A stretch of 64,000 nt of DNA from Dactylis glomerata (lineage: Eukaryota; Streptophyta; Magnoliopsida; Poales; Poaceae), in the NCBI GenBank assembly GCA_007115705.1, contig QXEO01000546.1, forward strand, positions 5,730,124 to 5,794,123, read 5' to 3'. The notes under the pieces are model-generated. The model searched no databases. It saw only the letters and a list, made by a program, of their open reading frames with translations, and was not told the DNA's origin. Shown in pieces: positions 40,431 through 52,478 of this stretch (position 1 is its first letter; each line of letters begins with the position of its first letter). The position numbers were made by a program, and so were the translations under genes.

Positions 40431-42377
40431 CTATTTGGGGGATAGATTTGTCCCGATGGAGGTGGTCTTGGCGGCATCGCCAGCGACAAGTTCCACCTGC
40501 TTTGTATCGACTGTAGGCTTGAAGGTGGGCGGGGAGGCAGAAACCTCCTGCTTGGATGCCGGCATCTCCGCGGGGTTCGTGGCGGCGTGAATTTCTTTGA
40601 ATTCCTCGCCGAAGAACACTGCTTCCGCGAAGGCGGCTTCTCCTTCCTCGCACTCCTTTGCCTTTCTGAAACTGCCATAAATGTTAATTATGCCATCTGG
40701 GCCTGGCATCTTCAGCTGATTGTAGATGTAACATGGCCTGGCATGGAAGCTGTGGAAGGCGGGGCGATAGAAGATCACGTGGTATGTGCTTTTGAATGGG
40801 ATTACCTCAAAGGTTATAGGCTCTTCACGATAATTTTCCTCACTACCGAAGGCAACCTTGAGTGTGATAGACCCGAGGGACTTGGCTTGGCGACCAGGAA
40901 CCACTCCATAAAAGGTGACCGCACTATGGCAGAGTTGGGTTTTGGTAATGCCAAGTTTTGTCAGAGTTTCCACGTACATGATGTTCAGGCTGCTGCCGCC
41001 ATCCATTAAGCATTTGGAGAACTCATAGCCGTGGATTACAGGGCACACTACCATGGCGTAATATCCATCTGGGATGTGCTCTGGATGATCATCGCGGCTC
41101 CAGTGCACCGGTACTTCGGACCATTGGATGTACTGGCGGATTTTTGGCACGGTGGCGTTGAGGGAGCGCATGGCGGCTCTCTGTGCCTTGGCTGTGGGGG
41201 GTCCAAGGAACATGTGAAAGGCTCCTTTTTTGTTTTTGATTGGGTTGCCCTTGCCAGCATCACCCTCTGCCTTTTCGGCGGGTTTAGGAGCAGGGTCTTC
41301 ATCCATATCGCTGCCATCCTTGGACTCCTTGTCTTTGTCCGCTTTTCCTTTGCCATGAGGCCATTGTCGTCGGCTGCGCTTGAAGCCAGCTTCTTGATCC
41401 GCCTTGAGGTCATTGACAAATTTGCAGTTCCGGTTGGTGTGATTGCACTTTCCCGAAGCGTCGCGGTGGGCGAAACATGGCATATCGCGGTATTCATCGT
41501 AGGACACGGGGGCGGATGGCGCCGAAGCAGGAGTTGCAGAGCTCCGCGGCTGGCCACTGCTAGTACCGTGTCCCCTGCCGCGCTGGCTGCTTTGGCCCTT
41601 ATCAGCGAAGGTTGTGGCCACCATATCCGGAGCTTGCTGCTCTTCTGGGGGATTCTTCCGTTTGTTGCTGCTATTCCGTTTTCCAGTGTTCTGGATGGCG
41701 GAAGCCTTCCGAGATTCACGGGCATCGTCGTCGGCGGCCACGTAGTTGCTTGCAATGGTGATCATGGAATTTAGGGTTAGTTTCCCTTCGTTCCTTTCCC
41801 GCAACAGACGATGGCGGAGCAATTGGCCTCTCTCCAAGCTGTCGATAAACGCGAGGATGGCGGATTCGTCGGTAACCCCTTCACAGGAGTTCTTCATATC
41901 TAGCCATCGCGCGAGCAAAGTTCGGAAGGTCTCGTCGTCGGCCCATCGGCACCGTTGGAGGTCACCAATGTTATGGGGTCTCTTGTAAGTCCCCTCGAAG
42001 TTTTCGGTGAATGCAGTTTGTATATCGAACCAGGTTTGGATGGAATTTTCTGCCAAGTCATTGATCCACTGCCGCGCAGTGCCAGATAGCATCAGGGGCA
42101 GATAGCGGACAACAACGTTGGGTGATCCCCCGGCGAACTGTACTGCATTGAAGTAGTCTTGTAGCCAAGTTAAAGGCCTATCGACTCCATTGTACTGGCG
42201 GATATTTTTCTCGATCTTGAATCCATGCGGGATGGGCTCATCACGAATCCATTGTCCAAAGCACTTTGGGCTGAGGAAGAAGGCTGTTTGAGACTTGGCA
42301 ATCTCGTTTAGATGGGTACGGGCGTCGTAGGGCTTCTGGTCCGGCGGATCCTTTCGAGAGTTGTGTGACCTTGCTGG
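40431..42377 (-). CDS. gag: Tat-type gag C-terminal part and protease (element E), 5' end cut by F
   Basis: The frame is open from the F insertion point to TAG at 40431. The gag core includes DRPLTWLQDYFNAVQFAGG and MLSGTARQWINDL. A Cys/His zinc-knuckle-like segment (CFAHRDASGKCNHTNRNC) follows after a Pro/Ser-rich linker. The aspartic protease motif is LMDGGSSLNIMY, the DGGS form usual in Tat elements. The N-terminal half of gag lies beyond F, at 58520-60285. Residues that an ORF finder would add upstream of 42377 belong to the F LTR. Confidence 0.85.
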   Translation of the reverse strand, partial: PARSHNSRKDPPDQKPYDARTHLNEIAKSQTAFFLSPKCFGQWIRDEPIPHGFKIEKNIRQYNGVDRPLTWLQDYFNAVQFAGGSPNVVVRYLPLMLSGTARQWINDLAENSIQTWFDIQTAFTENFEGTYKRPHNIGDLQRCRWADDETFRTLLARWLDMKNSCEGVTDESAILAFIDSLERGQLLRHRLLRERNEGKLTLNSMITIASNYVAADDDARESRKASAIQNTGKRNSSNKRKNPPEEQQAPDMVATTFADKGQSSQRGRGHGTSSGQPRSSATPASAPSAPVSYDEYRDMPCFAHRDASGKCNHTNRNCKFVNDLKADQEAGFKRSRRQWPHGKGKADKDKESKDGSDMDEDPAPKPAEKAEGDAGKGNPIKNKKGAFHMFLGPPTAKAQRAAMRSLNATVPKIRQYIQWSEVPVHWSRDDHPEHIPDGYYAMVVCPVIHGYEFSKCLMDGGSSLNIMYVETLTKLGITKTQLCHSAVTFYGVVPGRQAKSLGSITLKVAFGSEENYREEPITFEVIPFKSTYHVIFYRPAFHSFHARPCYIYNQLKMPGPDGIINIYGSFRKAKECEEGEAAFAEAVFFGEEFKEIHAATNPAEMPASKQEVSASPPTFKPTVDTKQVELVAGDAAKTTSIGTNLSPK

Positions 42378-42382
42378 TCCGC
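42378..42382. repeat. TSD of element F (left, TCCGC)
   Basis: It is identical to 58515-58519. Confidence 0.9.
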
Positions 42383-42900
42383 TGCTTTTGTTTGATGGCG
42401 CCCAGTTGACAAGGGAGATTATTCTTCTTCGTTCCCCGGAAACGGCGCCAGAAAAGAGGCTGCTGGCGTGTAGCAGATGGTCCTTGTGCGTGGTGAATAA
42501 CCAGCCCATTGGGAACCCCAAGAGGAAGGTGTGATGAGTATAGCAGCTAGTTTTCCCTCAGTTAAGAAACCAAGGTTTATCGTTCTTGGAGAGGAGAGAC
42601 AAATGACTGAAGGTGATGCTTTCTAGCTTGCGACAGCTCAGGACAATTTATATATGGCGCCTCGTCCAAGCTTTGCTTGCTAACTGCAACGCGGAACCTG
42701 CACACAACACAACCAAGTACTTTGTTCCCAACTTGCGATGAGGTTGTCAATCTCACCGGTTTGCTTGAAACAAAGGTTATGAGCGTATCGAGTGGAAAAC
42801 AATAGAGTATGCGAGTAAAGTAAACAATGCGAGTAAAGTAAATAGGTGATAGCAATATGATGGAAATAGGACCGGGATCCACAGTTCACTAGTGGTGTCT
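42383..42900 (-). repeat. 3' LTR of element F, distal piece (rest at 51261-52478)
   Basis: It is separated from its other piece by element A. It includes the extension 42383-42460, with relic PBS complement TCCCCGGAAACGGCGCCA at 42433-42450. Confidence 0.85.
42896..42900. repeat. TSD of element A (left, TGTCT)
   Basis: It is identical to 51256-51260. Removing A restores the F LTR order seen intact at about 57290-57310. Confidence 0.95.
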
Positions 42901-44484
42901 TGATACGTCTCAAACGTATCTATAATTTTTGATGCTCCATGCTTTGTTTTACACCATTTGCCTATTGTTTCGTTACACTTAGTGGCATTTTTATACATTT
43001 TCCGGAACTAACCTATTAACGAAGTGCCACAGTGCCAGTTTCCTGTTTTCTGCTGTTTTTGTGTTTCAGAAGTGATACACAGGAAATATTCTCCGAATTG
43101 GACGAAACAAGTTCCTGAAGTCATATTTCATCGGGGAGCTCCCAAACATCCGAAGACCTGACGGAGGGGGGCCACGAGGCCCCCACACACAGGGGCGGCG
43201 CGGCCTAGCCCCTGGCCGCGCCAGCCCCGTGTGAGGCCCCGTGGCTCCACCTCTGACAGCCCCCTTTCGCCTACATATACCCCCTGACGAGAAAAACCTA
43301 AGGGCCAGATCAGTTTTCCAGAATACATCGCGATCCGCCGCCGCCGTCGACCCGAAGATCGGGAGGGTCCAGAAGCTCTTCCCGGCACCCTGCCGGAGAG
43401 GGGAATCGCCACCGGAGGTCTCCTTCATCGCCATGATTGCCTCCGGAGCGATGAGTGAGTAGTCTACCTTGGACTATGGGTCCATAGCAGTAGCTAGATG
43501 GTTGTCTTCTCCACCATGTGCTTCATGTTTAGATCTCATGAGCTGCCCTACATGATTGAGATCACTGTTATGTAATACTATGATGTTGGTTTGTTGGGAT
43601 CCGATGAATATTGGTGTTTATGATTAAGTTGCTGTACTGAATTATATCTTTTATTATCTCTACGATGTTTATGATCTTGCATGCTCTCCGTTGTTAGTGG
43701 CTATCTTGGCCGAGTAGTTGCTAGTGACTCCAAGAGGGGGTATTTATGCTCGATAGTGGGTTCATGCCTCTATTTCACCTGGGGGAGTGACAGAAACCTC
43801 TAAGGTGGTAGATGTGCTGTTGCTACTAGGGAGAAAACAACATTCATATGCTCGAGGGCATATGCTTTGTTTACATTACACACTTTGCTTAATGCAATTA
43901 TCTGTTGTTCGCAACTTAATACTTCTAGGGTGTTCGGATGATATCCCCGGGGGTGGATTATTAGTCATAGATGCAGTTGGATGGCGGTCTATGTATTTTG
44001 TTGTAATGCCCAGAGTGAATCTCATAGTGATCTTCTTGACATATCACGTTATCTTTATTCTATCAATTGCCCAACTGTAATTCGTTTACCCAGCATGTTA
44101 TTTATCTATGGAGAGACACCACTAGTGAACTGTGGACCCCGGTCCTATTTTAATCATATTGCAATCACCTGTTTACTATTCCCGCACTGTTTACTTTACT
44201 AGCATTTTACTACTGTTTTCCACTCGATACACTCATAACCTTTGTTTCAAGCAAACCGGTGAGATTGACAACCTCATCGCAAGTTGGGAACAAAGTATTT
44301 GTCTGTGTGTGTGCAGGTTCCACAAACACCTTCAGTCGTCACCGTCTCCCTTCTCCTGATCGATAAACCTTGGTTTCATAACTGAGGGAAAACTTGCCGC
44401 TGCATTCATCATACTTTCCTCTTGGGGTTCCCAACGGGCTGGTCATTCACCACGCACAAGGACGCCTGCTTTCACCAGTCAGCA
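42901..44484 (+). repeat. 5' LTR of element A
   Basis: TGATACGTCTC...CAGTCAGCA, 1,584 bp. A TATA-like CATATACCCCC motif lies at about 43274. Confidence 0.95.
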
Positions 44485-44494
44485 GCACTTTTTC

Positions 44495-44512
44495 TGGCGC
44501 CGTTGCCGGGGA
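44495..44512 (+). other. Primer-binding site of element A (Asp tRNA type)
   Basis: TGGCGCCGTTGCCGGGGA starts 10 bases after the LTR end and is the PBS common to grass Athila elements. Confidence 0.9.
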
Positions 44513-44680
44513 AGGAAGAGAAGACTTCTGCGAGGGGAGTTCTTCGCACACACATTATTTACTTTGTTATTTGTTTTGCTTTACTTTATTTTATTTTACC
44601 TGCATTGATTTTTATCAAAAATCCAAAAAAATTAGAATCCTTGGTAGTTGTTTTTACTTGTTTACTTTCGTTTTGCTGAA

Positions 44681-46744
44681 ATGGCCAATCCTGAAAACAC
44701 CAAGTTGTGCGACTTTGCTAGCACAAACAATAGTGATTTTATCTGCACTCCTATTGCACCACCTGTTCCTGCTACCACTTTTTATGAGATCAAGCCTGCT
44801 TTATTGAACCTTGTTATGAAAGAGCAATTTTCTGGTGCTAGTACTGAAGATGCTGCAGCTCATCTCAACAATTTTGTTGAGCTATGTGAGATGCAGAAAT
44901 ATAAGGATGTTGATAGTGATATTATTAAGCTCAAGTTGTTTCCTTTTTCTTTGAGAGGAAAGGCTAAAGATTGGTTGCTGTCTTTGACTAAGAATAGTAT
45001 TGATTCATGGGCTAAGTGTAAGGATGCTTTTATTGGTAGATATTATCCTCCTGCTAAGATTATATCATTGCGTAGCAATATTATGAAGTTTACTCAGTTT
45101 GATAATGAACATGTTGCTCAAGCTTGGGAAAGAATGAAATCTATGATAAAGAATTGCCCCACTCATGGACTGACTACTTGGATGATTATCCAAACTTTTT
45201 ATGCAGGACTGAATTTTTCTTCAAGGAACCTACTTGATTCAGCTGCTGGAGGCACTTTTATGTCCCTTACATTGGGCGCCGCATCAAAGCTACTCGACAA
45301 CATGATGGTAAATTATTCCGAATGGCACACTGAGAGAGCTCCGCAAGGTAAGAAGGTAAATTCTGTTGAGGAAACCTCTTCCTTGAGTGATAAGATTGAT
45401 ACAATTATGGCTATGCTTGCTAATGATAGGACTCATGTTGATCCTAATAATGTTCCTTTGGCCTCTCTGGTTGCTCAAGAAGAGCAAGTTGATGTGAATT
45501 TCATTAGAAACAACAATTTTAATAACAATGCTTATAGGAACAATTTTGCTAGTAACAATTATAGGCCGTATCCTTCTACCAATGGTAATGGTTATGGTAA
45601 CTCTTATGGTAATTCCTACAACAACACTAGGGCCGCGCCCTCCGAGCTTGAGGTAATGCTCAAGGACTTCATCGGTAAGCAAACTGCTTTTAATAAGTCT
45701 GTTGAGGAAAAGTTAGGCAAAATTGATGCTCTTGCTTCTAAAGTTGATAGCCTTGCTCATGATGTTGAACTTCTGAAATTAAAGGTGTTTCCTAATGATG
45801 TGAATGTGAACAATATTGTTGCTGCCGCTAATGCTACCCAAGTTAGAATTGATGAAAATATTAGATTGTTAGCGGAATTGCATGCCAGGTGGGAAAGAGA
45901 AGATGAGATGGCTAGAGAGATGAAGGTATGTACTATTACTACCTCTAATGATGTTGCTCCTACTGATAGCAACCCTCTTACTTTGATTGGTGTAGAGAAA
46001 ACTCCCACTCCTTGTGCTAAAAAGCCTAAAACTGCCAAAACTTTTTCTCAAAAGAGTGCTGAAATTTTTCGGAGTGTGGGAGATGATAGCTCTATTTCTT
46101 TTAATGATTTTGATGTTGATGGCTGCAATATATCTGAAGTTATTTTGTTCTTGCAAAAGCTTGCTTTGACTCCTAATGCTAGTTCTTTAAATATTGCTTT
46201 TACCAAGCATATTACCAATGCTCTTATAAAGATTAGGGATGAAAAGTTGAAGCAAAAAGCCTCTGTTCCCAAGAAGTTAGAAGATGGTTGGGAACCCATC
46301 ATTGATATGCATGTTAATGGTTATGATTTCCATGATTTATGTGATCTAGGTGCTAGTATTTCTATTATGCCTAGAAAGATTTATGACATGCTTGATTTAC
46401 CACCACTAGAAAAGTGTTATTTTGATGTTCCTATCGCTGATGTTGCTAAGAAGAAACCTTTGGGAAGGATTAATGATGTTCTTATTGTGGTTAACAATAA
46501 CCTTGTTCCCGTTGATTTTCTTGTTATGGACGTTGAATGCCATGCTTCATGTCCTATTATTTTGGGAAGACCCTTTCTTCGAACTGTAGGTGCTATCATT
46601 GATATGAGGGAAGGCACTATCAAGTATCAATTCCCACTAAAGAAAGGTATGGAACACTTCCCTAGGAAAAGAAAGAAATTGCTTTTTGACTCTATTCTTA
46701 GAGCAAATTATGAGCTTGATGCTTCATCACTTGATATTACTTGA
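44681..46744 (+). CDS. gag: Athila-type gag-protease polyprotein (element A)
   Basis: I chose the ATG at 44681 (MANPENTK) rather than the upstream Met at 44648, because the F homologue also starts M-S/A-NPE. The frame has 687 codons and no interruption. The gag core (about 40-215) includes AAAHLNNFVELCEM, LFPFSLRGKAKDWL and IQTFYAGL. An Asn/Tyr/Gly-rich stretch (about 280-325) sits where other gags have a zinc knuckle; no CCHC motif is present. A coiled region follows. The retropepsin-like domain has CDLGASISIMP at about 560, the DLGA form typical of Athila, then VECHASCPIILGRPFL. It ends a few residues after a basic KRKK segment. The protein likely assembles particles and could serve as packaging partner, with pol supplied in trans. 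Confidence 0.9.
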   Translation: MANPENTKLCDFASTNNSDFICTPIAPPVPATTFYEIKPALLNLVMKEQFSGASTEDAAAHLNNFVELCEMQKYKDVDSDIIKLKLFPFSLRGKAKDWLLSLTKNSIDSWAKCKDAFIGRYYPPAKIISLRSNIMKFTQFDNEHVAQAWERMKSMIKNCPTHGLTTWMIIQTFYAGLNFSSRNLLDSAAGGTFMSLTLGAASKLLDNMMVNYSEWHTERAPQGKKVNSVEETSSLSDKIDTIMAMLANDRTHVDPNNVPLASLVAQEEQVDVNFIRNNNFNNNAYRNNFASNNYRPYPSTNGNGYGNSYGNSYNNTRAAPSELEVMLKDFIGKQTAFNKSVEEKLGKIDALASKVDSLAHDVELLKLKVFPNDVNVNNIVAAANATQVRIDENIRLLAELHARWEREDEMAREMKVCTITTSNDVAPTDSNPLTLIGVEKTPTPCAKKPKTAKTFSQKSAEIFRSVGDDSSISFNDFDVDGCNISEVILFLQKLALTPNASSLNIAFTKHITNALIKIRDEKLKQKASVPKKLEDGWEPIIDMHVNGYDFHDLCDLGASISIMPRKIYDMLDLPPLEKCYFDVPIADVAKKKPLGRINDVLIVVNNNLVPVDFLVMDVECHASCPIILGRPFLRTVGAIIDMREGTIKYQFPLKKGMEHFPRKRKKLLFDSILRANYELDASSLDIT

Positions 46745-49671
46745 TTCGCAATTTTCTGCGCCTAGCTCAAAGGCGTTAAAGAAAAGCACTCTTGGGAGAT
46801 AACCCAATGTTTACTTTCAGTACTTTTTCTTTTATTTGAGTCTTAGAAGTCATTACTACTGTAATGACCGCTCTTTATCTTGTTTATTTCGTTTTTGTGC
46901 CAAGAGAAGCCTCTAATTTGAGTGAGGTAAAGATTTGGGGTTATTGCTGTCCTGAAACTGTTTTCGGTGCTGCACCGTAAAAATTCGTGAAAATTCTCTG
47001 TTTATCTTTTGGACCTGCGATTTCTTTTGCTTATGCCCCAGGTTATATCCAAACTTTTCTTAGTTGAACACTTTTTGATTTGAGCAACGGAAAATCCCTC
47101 AAAAATTCGTCCATTATCAGCTGTCCAGTTTTGACAGATTTCTGCCAATATTTGTTTTTGCCACTTTATTGCTTTCTTTCGAGTTCTTTTTGATCATGGA
47201 ACTCTTGTGGAAGTTGCTACAGTAGTATATACTTTATATGTGGTGGTTTTGGGTTGAAACCTGAAGCTAAAAGAGGATGAATATATTTTATGCTTACACT
47301 AATGTTGCTAATAGAATTGTGTTTAGTTTTGTATGAAGGAAGTTTTCAAGTGTAGGGATTGGAGAATGATGAGATGAGTTGAAGAATGGACAAAAGCTCA
47401 AGCTTGGGGATGCCCAGCACCCCAAGAAATATCCAAGAAGTACAAGCGTCAAAGCTTGGGGATGCCCCCGAGGCACCCCTTCTTCATCGGCAAAAATCAG
47501 GTCACCTTTCAAAACACTATATTTTTATTGCTTCATGCACTATGTGTTTTTCTTGGAGCGTCAGTTGTTTTAGTTTTCTTAGTTTGTTTAGTTTGTTTGT
47601 TTGCTGCAATAAATGGTTGGACCCCAACAAATTTCCTTTGGAGGAGATGTACTCGTTTTCATTTGGAAAGAATGCTCTAGTTTTCACTCTTATTAATCGA
47701 GCATTCTAGTTTTTCTGCTACTGCTTTTGGTTTTCATTTTCGCCTTGATATGCATTCAGATCTTGTCATATCTTTTCATCAAGGTGCATTTTTGCCTCTG
47801 AACTTTATTGGTTTTCATCAAAAGAGGTTGTTTTAAAAATTTCAAATGGTGTTGGAAAAGAGAAAAAGCTTTGTGCAAAATAGTGGTACAAGAAGGAGCT
47901 TGTGTAGACTGCGGCTTAGGCTTTTTCATGTCATGCTAGATGTCTTTTTGATAGTATGCTTAGTGGTTTTGCTGTAGCATGACTTGTCTCAAATAACTGA
48001 GATTGCTTAATGAGCCTTTGAAAAAATCATGCGTTGTTTTTATTATATGGAAGCATTATTTTGGTTTTCTCCTTGATGCTTTATTTGGGTTGACTTGGCG
48101 CATGCTCACACATGTTAGACTCTTCCAAAGTCGCCATTAGCCTTCATGATCATTTAGTTTTTGACTTTTGATGCCATCGTATGCTTCTTTTAATGTCGCT
48201 TTGTCGCTTTGCATGATTATGGCCATTATTGCTCTCTTAGTCAGTCGCTCCCAGTCTTTTGCTAGCCCTCGCCTTGTACTGAGTATGAGCTCTACTCGTG
48301 CATCCAACTCCTAAAAGCCAAAGTTTTCCATTGTGTCCACCATACATACCTACTAGCAATTTGCTATTCCAAGTAAATTTGACTTGCTTTTATATTCTCT
48401 TCAAATTAAACTCTTACCAGTGTTATGCGAAATTCGGTCAGTAAAGCTCTCACGAACCGGAAGGCACACTTTACTTTTTCCTGTTCTAAAAATTTGACAT
48501 TGTGGTCTTTTATGCTGAGTTGTTATGCTTGCAAGTTGTAAGTTGGATTCTAGCCCAACCATGCCGTCATGGGGCAAGCTTTCAACATTGCACTTCCTAT
48601 TTGAGTTGATATTGTGATCTTTTGTTTATGGATGCCCGCTGTGTGAAATGAATTGGGAATCTTGTGAGGATCATGGAGTTTTTATATGTGTTAGGGAAAC
48701 GCCGGGCCGCCAATCTAAGCCATGCATAATTCATGGTGGAAATTTGCAGCATACCCATGGTGAACATTCGACGACGCATCTCACAATAAAAAGCTAAACA
48801 ATATAGCAAATAAAAGAGATGTCGAGGTGTTCATTGTCTGCTTGTCCTGTCATTTTGGTGTGGGCTTGTTCCATGCCATCGGGCACGGAGGTACCCCATT
48901 GGCGGTTCTCAATGATATGCATATACTTACAATGACAAGAGCCTTGCTTGGGACTCTAAGTAAACTAGCATAGTTTGGGTACTCGTATTCACGGGACACG
49001 AGGTTTTCAACTTATGATTTGTCAATCATATGCATCATAATTGTTCTCGCATTAACTTTAACCATTCAAGATGCTTATGATGGGGGCAATGAGAGCTCAA
49101 AGCCGGTAAGTACCATAATTTTTGAAGGTTATAAAACTTGCAATCACTGCTTCCCTCTGCGAAGGGCCTTTCTTTTTACTTTTATGTTGAGTCACCACCT
49201 TCTTTCTTTATGCACCATTAAGAGAGCATAGTTGTCATTCTTAGTGTGATATGCATTGTCCCAAGGTTCATTGATTGACTCATATTGTTGGTTTCACTTG
49301 TTCTTAAATTATTTGTATCTAGTCGCCCTCTTAAACTTTGAGGTGTCCCATGCATTTATGTTTTGCTCTCTTTGAAGGACAAGCTGAAAACCACTTGCAT
49401 GTTTTCCTTATGATTTGAACACACGTTTGACTTTCATTGTTTCATTATCATGATCTTTTGTTTGTGTTCATTTGCATGTTTACAACATGGTTGCTAAGTT
49501 CTTATTGTCATGATTATATCTTTCATGCCCATGTTTTAAGTTCTATTGATCCCAGCTCACCAATGCTTACATATATGATCAAGATTGTGTAGGTGCATGT
49601 CACCTCAAAAATTATTCTTTTGTTATCACTTACCTACTCGAGGACGAGCAGGAGTTAAGCTTGGGGATGCT
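46745..49671 (+). other. Noncoding 3' internal region of element A, with internal PPT-like doublet and PPT
   Basis: This is 2.9 kb with no conserved ORF. AAGCTTGGGGATGC occurs at 47400-47413, 47452-47465 and as the terminal PPT at 49657-49670. The region is shared with elements B and F, so it is a conserved part of the family and not random filler. Confidence 0.75.
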
Positions 49672-51255
49672 TGATACGTCTCAAACGTATCTATAATTTT
49701 TGATGCTCCATGCTTTGTTTTACACCATTTGCCTATTGTTTCGTTACACTTAGTGGCATTTTTATACATTTTCTGGAACTAACCTATTAACGAAGTGCCA
49801 CAGTGCCAGTTTCCTGTTTTCTGCTGTTTTTGTGTTTCAGAAGTGATACACAGGAAATATTCTCCGAATTGGACGAAACAAGTTCCTGAAGTCATATTTC
49901 ATCGGGGAGCTCCCAAACATCCGAAGACCTGATGGAGGGGGGCCACGAGGCCCCCACACACAGGGGCGGCGCGGCCTAGCCCCTGGCCGCGCCAGCCCCG
50001 TGTGAGGCCCCGTGGCTCCACCTCTGACAGCCCCCTTTCGCCTACATATACCCCCTGACGAGAAAAACCTAAGGGCCAGATCAGTTTTCCAGAATACATC
50101 GCGATCCGCCGCCGCCGTCGACCCGAAGATCGGGAGGGTCCAGAAGCTCTTCCCGGCACCCTGCCGGAGAGGGGAATCGCCACCGGAGGTCTCCTTCATC
50201 GCCATGATTGCCTCCGGAGCGATGAGTGAGTAGTCTACCTTGGACTATGGGTCCATAGCAGTAGCTAGATGGTTGTCTTCTCCACCATGTGCTTCATGTT
50301 TAGATCTCATGAGCTGCCCTACATGATTGAGATCACTGTTATGTAATACTATGATGTTGGTTTGTTGGGATCCGATGAATATTGGTGTTTATGATTAAGT
50401 TGCTGTACTGAATTATATCTTTTATTATCTCTATGATGTTTATGATCTTGCATGCTCTCCGTTGTTAGTGGCTATCTTGGCCGAGTAGTTGCTAGTGACT
50501 CCAAGAGGGGGTATTTATGCTCGATAGTGGGTTCATGCCTCTATTTCACCTGGGGGAGTGACAGAAACCTCTAAGGTGGTAGATGTGCTGTTGCTACTAG
50601 GGAGAAAACAACATTCATATGCTCGAGGGCATATGCTTTGTTTACATTACACACTTTGCTTAATGCAATTATCTGTTGTTCGCAACTTAATACTTCTAGG
50701 GTGTTCGGATGATATCCCCGGGGGTGGATTATTAGTCATAGATGCAGTTGGATGGCGGTCCATGTATTTTGTTGTAATGCCCAGAGTGAATCTCATAGTG
50801 ATCTTCTTGACATATCACGTTATCTTTATTCTATCAATTGCCCAACTGTAATTCGTTTACCCAGCATGTTATTTATCTATGGAGAGACACCACTAGTGAA
50901 CTGTGGACCCCGGTCCTATTTTAATCATATTGCAATCACCTGTTTACTATTCCCGCACTGTTTACTTTACTAGCATTTTACTACTGTTTTCCACTCGATA
51001 CACTCATAACCTTTGTTTCAAGCAAACCGGTGAGATTGACAACCTCATCGCAAGTTGGGAACAAAGTATTTGTCTGTGTGTGTGCAGGTTCCACAAACAC
51101 CTTCAGTCGTCACCGTCTCCCTTCTCCTGATCGATAAACCTTGGTTTCATAACTGAGGGAAAACTTGCCGCTGCACTCATCATACTTTCCTCTTGGGGTT
51201 CCCAACGGGCTGGTCATTCACCACGCACAAGGACGCCTGCTTTCACCAGTCAGCA
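49672..51255 (+). repeat. 3' LTR of element A
   Basis: It differs from the 5' LTR at five sites by hand alignment, all C/T transitions. It is followed directly by TSD TGTCT and the inverted F LTR. Confidence 0.95.
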
Positions 51256-51260
51256 TGTCT
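51256..51260. repeat. TSD of element A (right, TGTCT)
   Basis: It is identical to 42896-42900. Confidence 0.95.
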
Positions 51261-52478
51261 CTCCATAAGATAAATAACACATGCTGGGTAAACAAATTAC
51301 AGTTGGGCAATTGATAGAATAAAGATAAACGTGATATGTCAAGAAGATCACTATGAGATTTACTCTGGGCATTACAACAAAATACATAGACCGCCATCCA
51401 ACTGCATCTATGACTAATAATCCACTTGTGGTGAATCAATCCGAGAACTCCACAAGTATTAAGTTGCGAACAACAGATAATTGCATTAAGCAAATTGTGT
51501 AATGTAAACAAAGCATATGCCCTTGAGCATATGAATGTTGTTTTCTCCCTAGTAGCAACAGCACATCTATAACCTTAGAGGTTTCTGTCACTCCCCCAGG
51601 TTAAATAGAGGCATGAACCCACTATCGAGCATAAATACCCCCTCTTGGAGTCACTAGCAACTACTCGGCCAAGATAGCTACTAACAACGGAGAGCATGCA
51701 AGATCATAAACAACACAGAGATAACAAAAGATAATATTCAGTACAACAACTTAATCATAAACACCAATATTCATCGGATCCCAACAAACAAAACATGTAG
51801 AATTACATAACGGCGATCTCAATCATGTAGGGCAGCTCATGAGATCTAAACATGAAGCACATGGTGGAGAAGACAACCATCTAGCTACTGCTATGGACCC
51901 ATAGTCCAAGGTAGACTACTCACTCATCGCTCCGGAGGCAAGCATGGCGATGAAGAAGACCTCCGGTGGCGATTCCCCTCTCCGGCAGGGTGCCGGGAAG
52001 AGCTTCTGGACCCTCCCGATCTTCGGGTCGACGGCGGCGGCAGATCGCGATGTGTTCTGGAAAAGTGATCAGGTACTTAGGTTTTTTTCTGTCGGGGGGT
52101 CTTTATAGGCGAAGGGGCGATGTCAGAGGAGGGGCCAGGCCCCCTCACACCATGGCGGCGCGCCCAGGCCCCTGGCCGCGCCAGCATGGTGTGTGGGGCC
52201 CCTATGGCCCACCTCCTACTCTCCTTCGGATCTCTGGAAGCTTCCGGGTAAAATAAGACTTTAGGAACTTGTCTCGTCTAATTCCGAGAATATTTCCTGT
52301 GTATCACTTCTGAAACACAAAAACAACAGAAAACAGGGAACTGGCACTGTGGCAACTCGTTAATAGGTTAGTTCCGGAAAATGCATAAAAGTGCCACGAA
52401 GTGTAACGAAACATTAGGCAAATGGTGTAAAAATAAGCATGGAGCATCAAAAATTATAGATACGTTGGAGACGTATCA
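51261..52478 (-). repeat. 3' LTR of element F, proximal piece
   Basis: On the minus strand it begins TGATACGTCTCCAACG at 52478. It matches the 5' LTR of F (about 57300-58514). Confidence 0.9.

Larger units (their letters stand above)
42901..51255 (+). mobile_element. Element A: young non-autonomous Athila-type retrotransposon with gag-protease only
   Basis: It is 8,355 bp. The LTRs are 42901-44484 and 49672-51255, both 1,584 bp, differing at five positions by eye, all transitions. The TSD is TGTCT. The PBS is the Asp-tRNA type and the PPT is AAGCTTGGGGATGC before the 3' LTR. One intact ORF encodes gag and protease; RT, RNase H and integrase are wholly absent, and about 2.9 kb of noncoding sequence follows. 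It must rely on pol from relatives. The layout resembles Sabrina-like elements of Triticeae, but I do not assert the family name. Confidence 0.93.

Noticed and set aside
41031..41774. 247-codon plus-strand ORF
   Set aside because: It is the shadow of the E gag-protease frame on the other strand. The minus-strand frame has the gag and DGGS protease motifs.
42383..42521. N-terminal extension of the E gag ORF
   Set aside because: The roughly 48 codons upstream of 42377 read through the TSD into the inverted F LTR. They are not part of gag.
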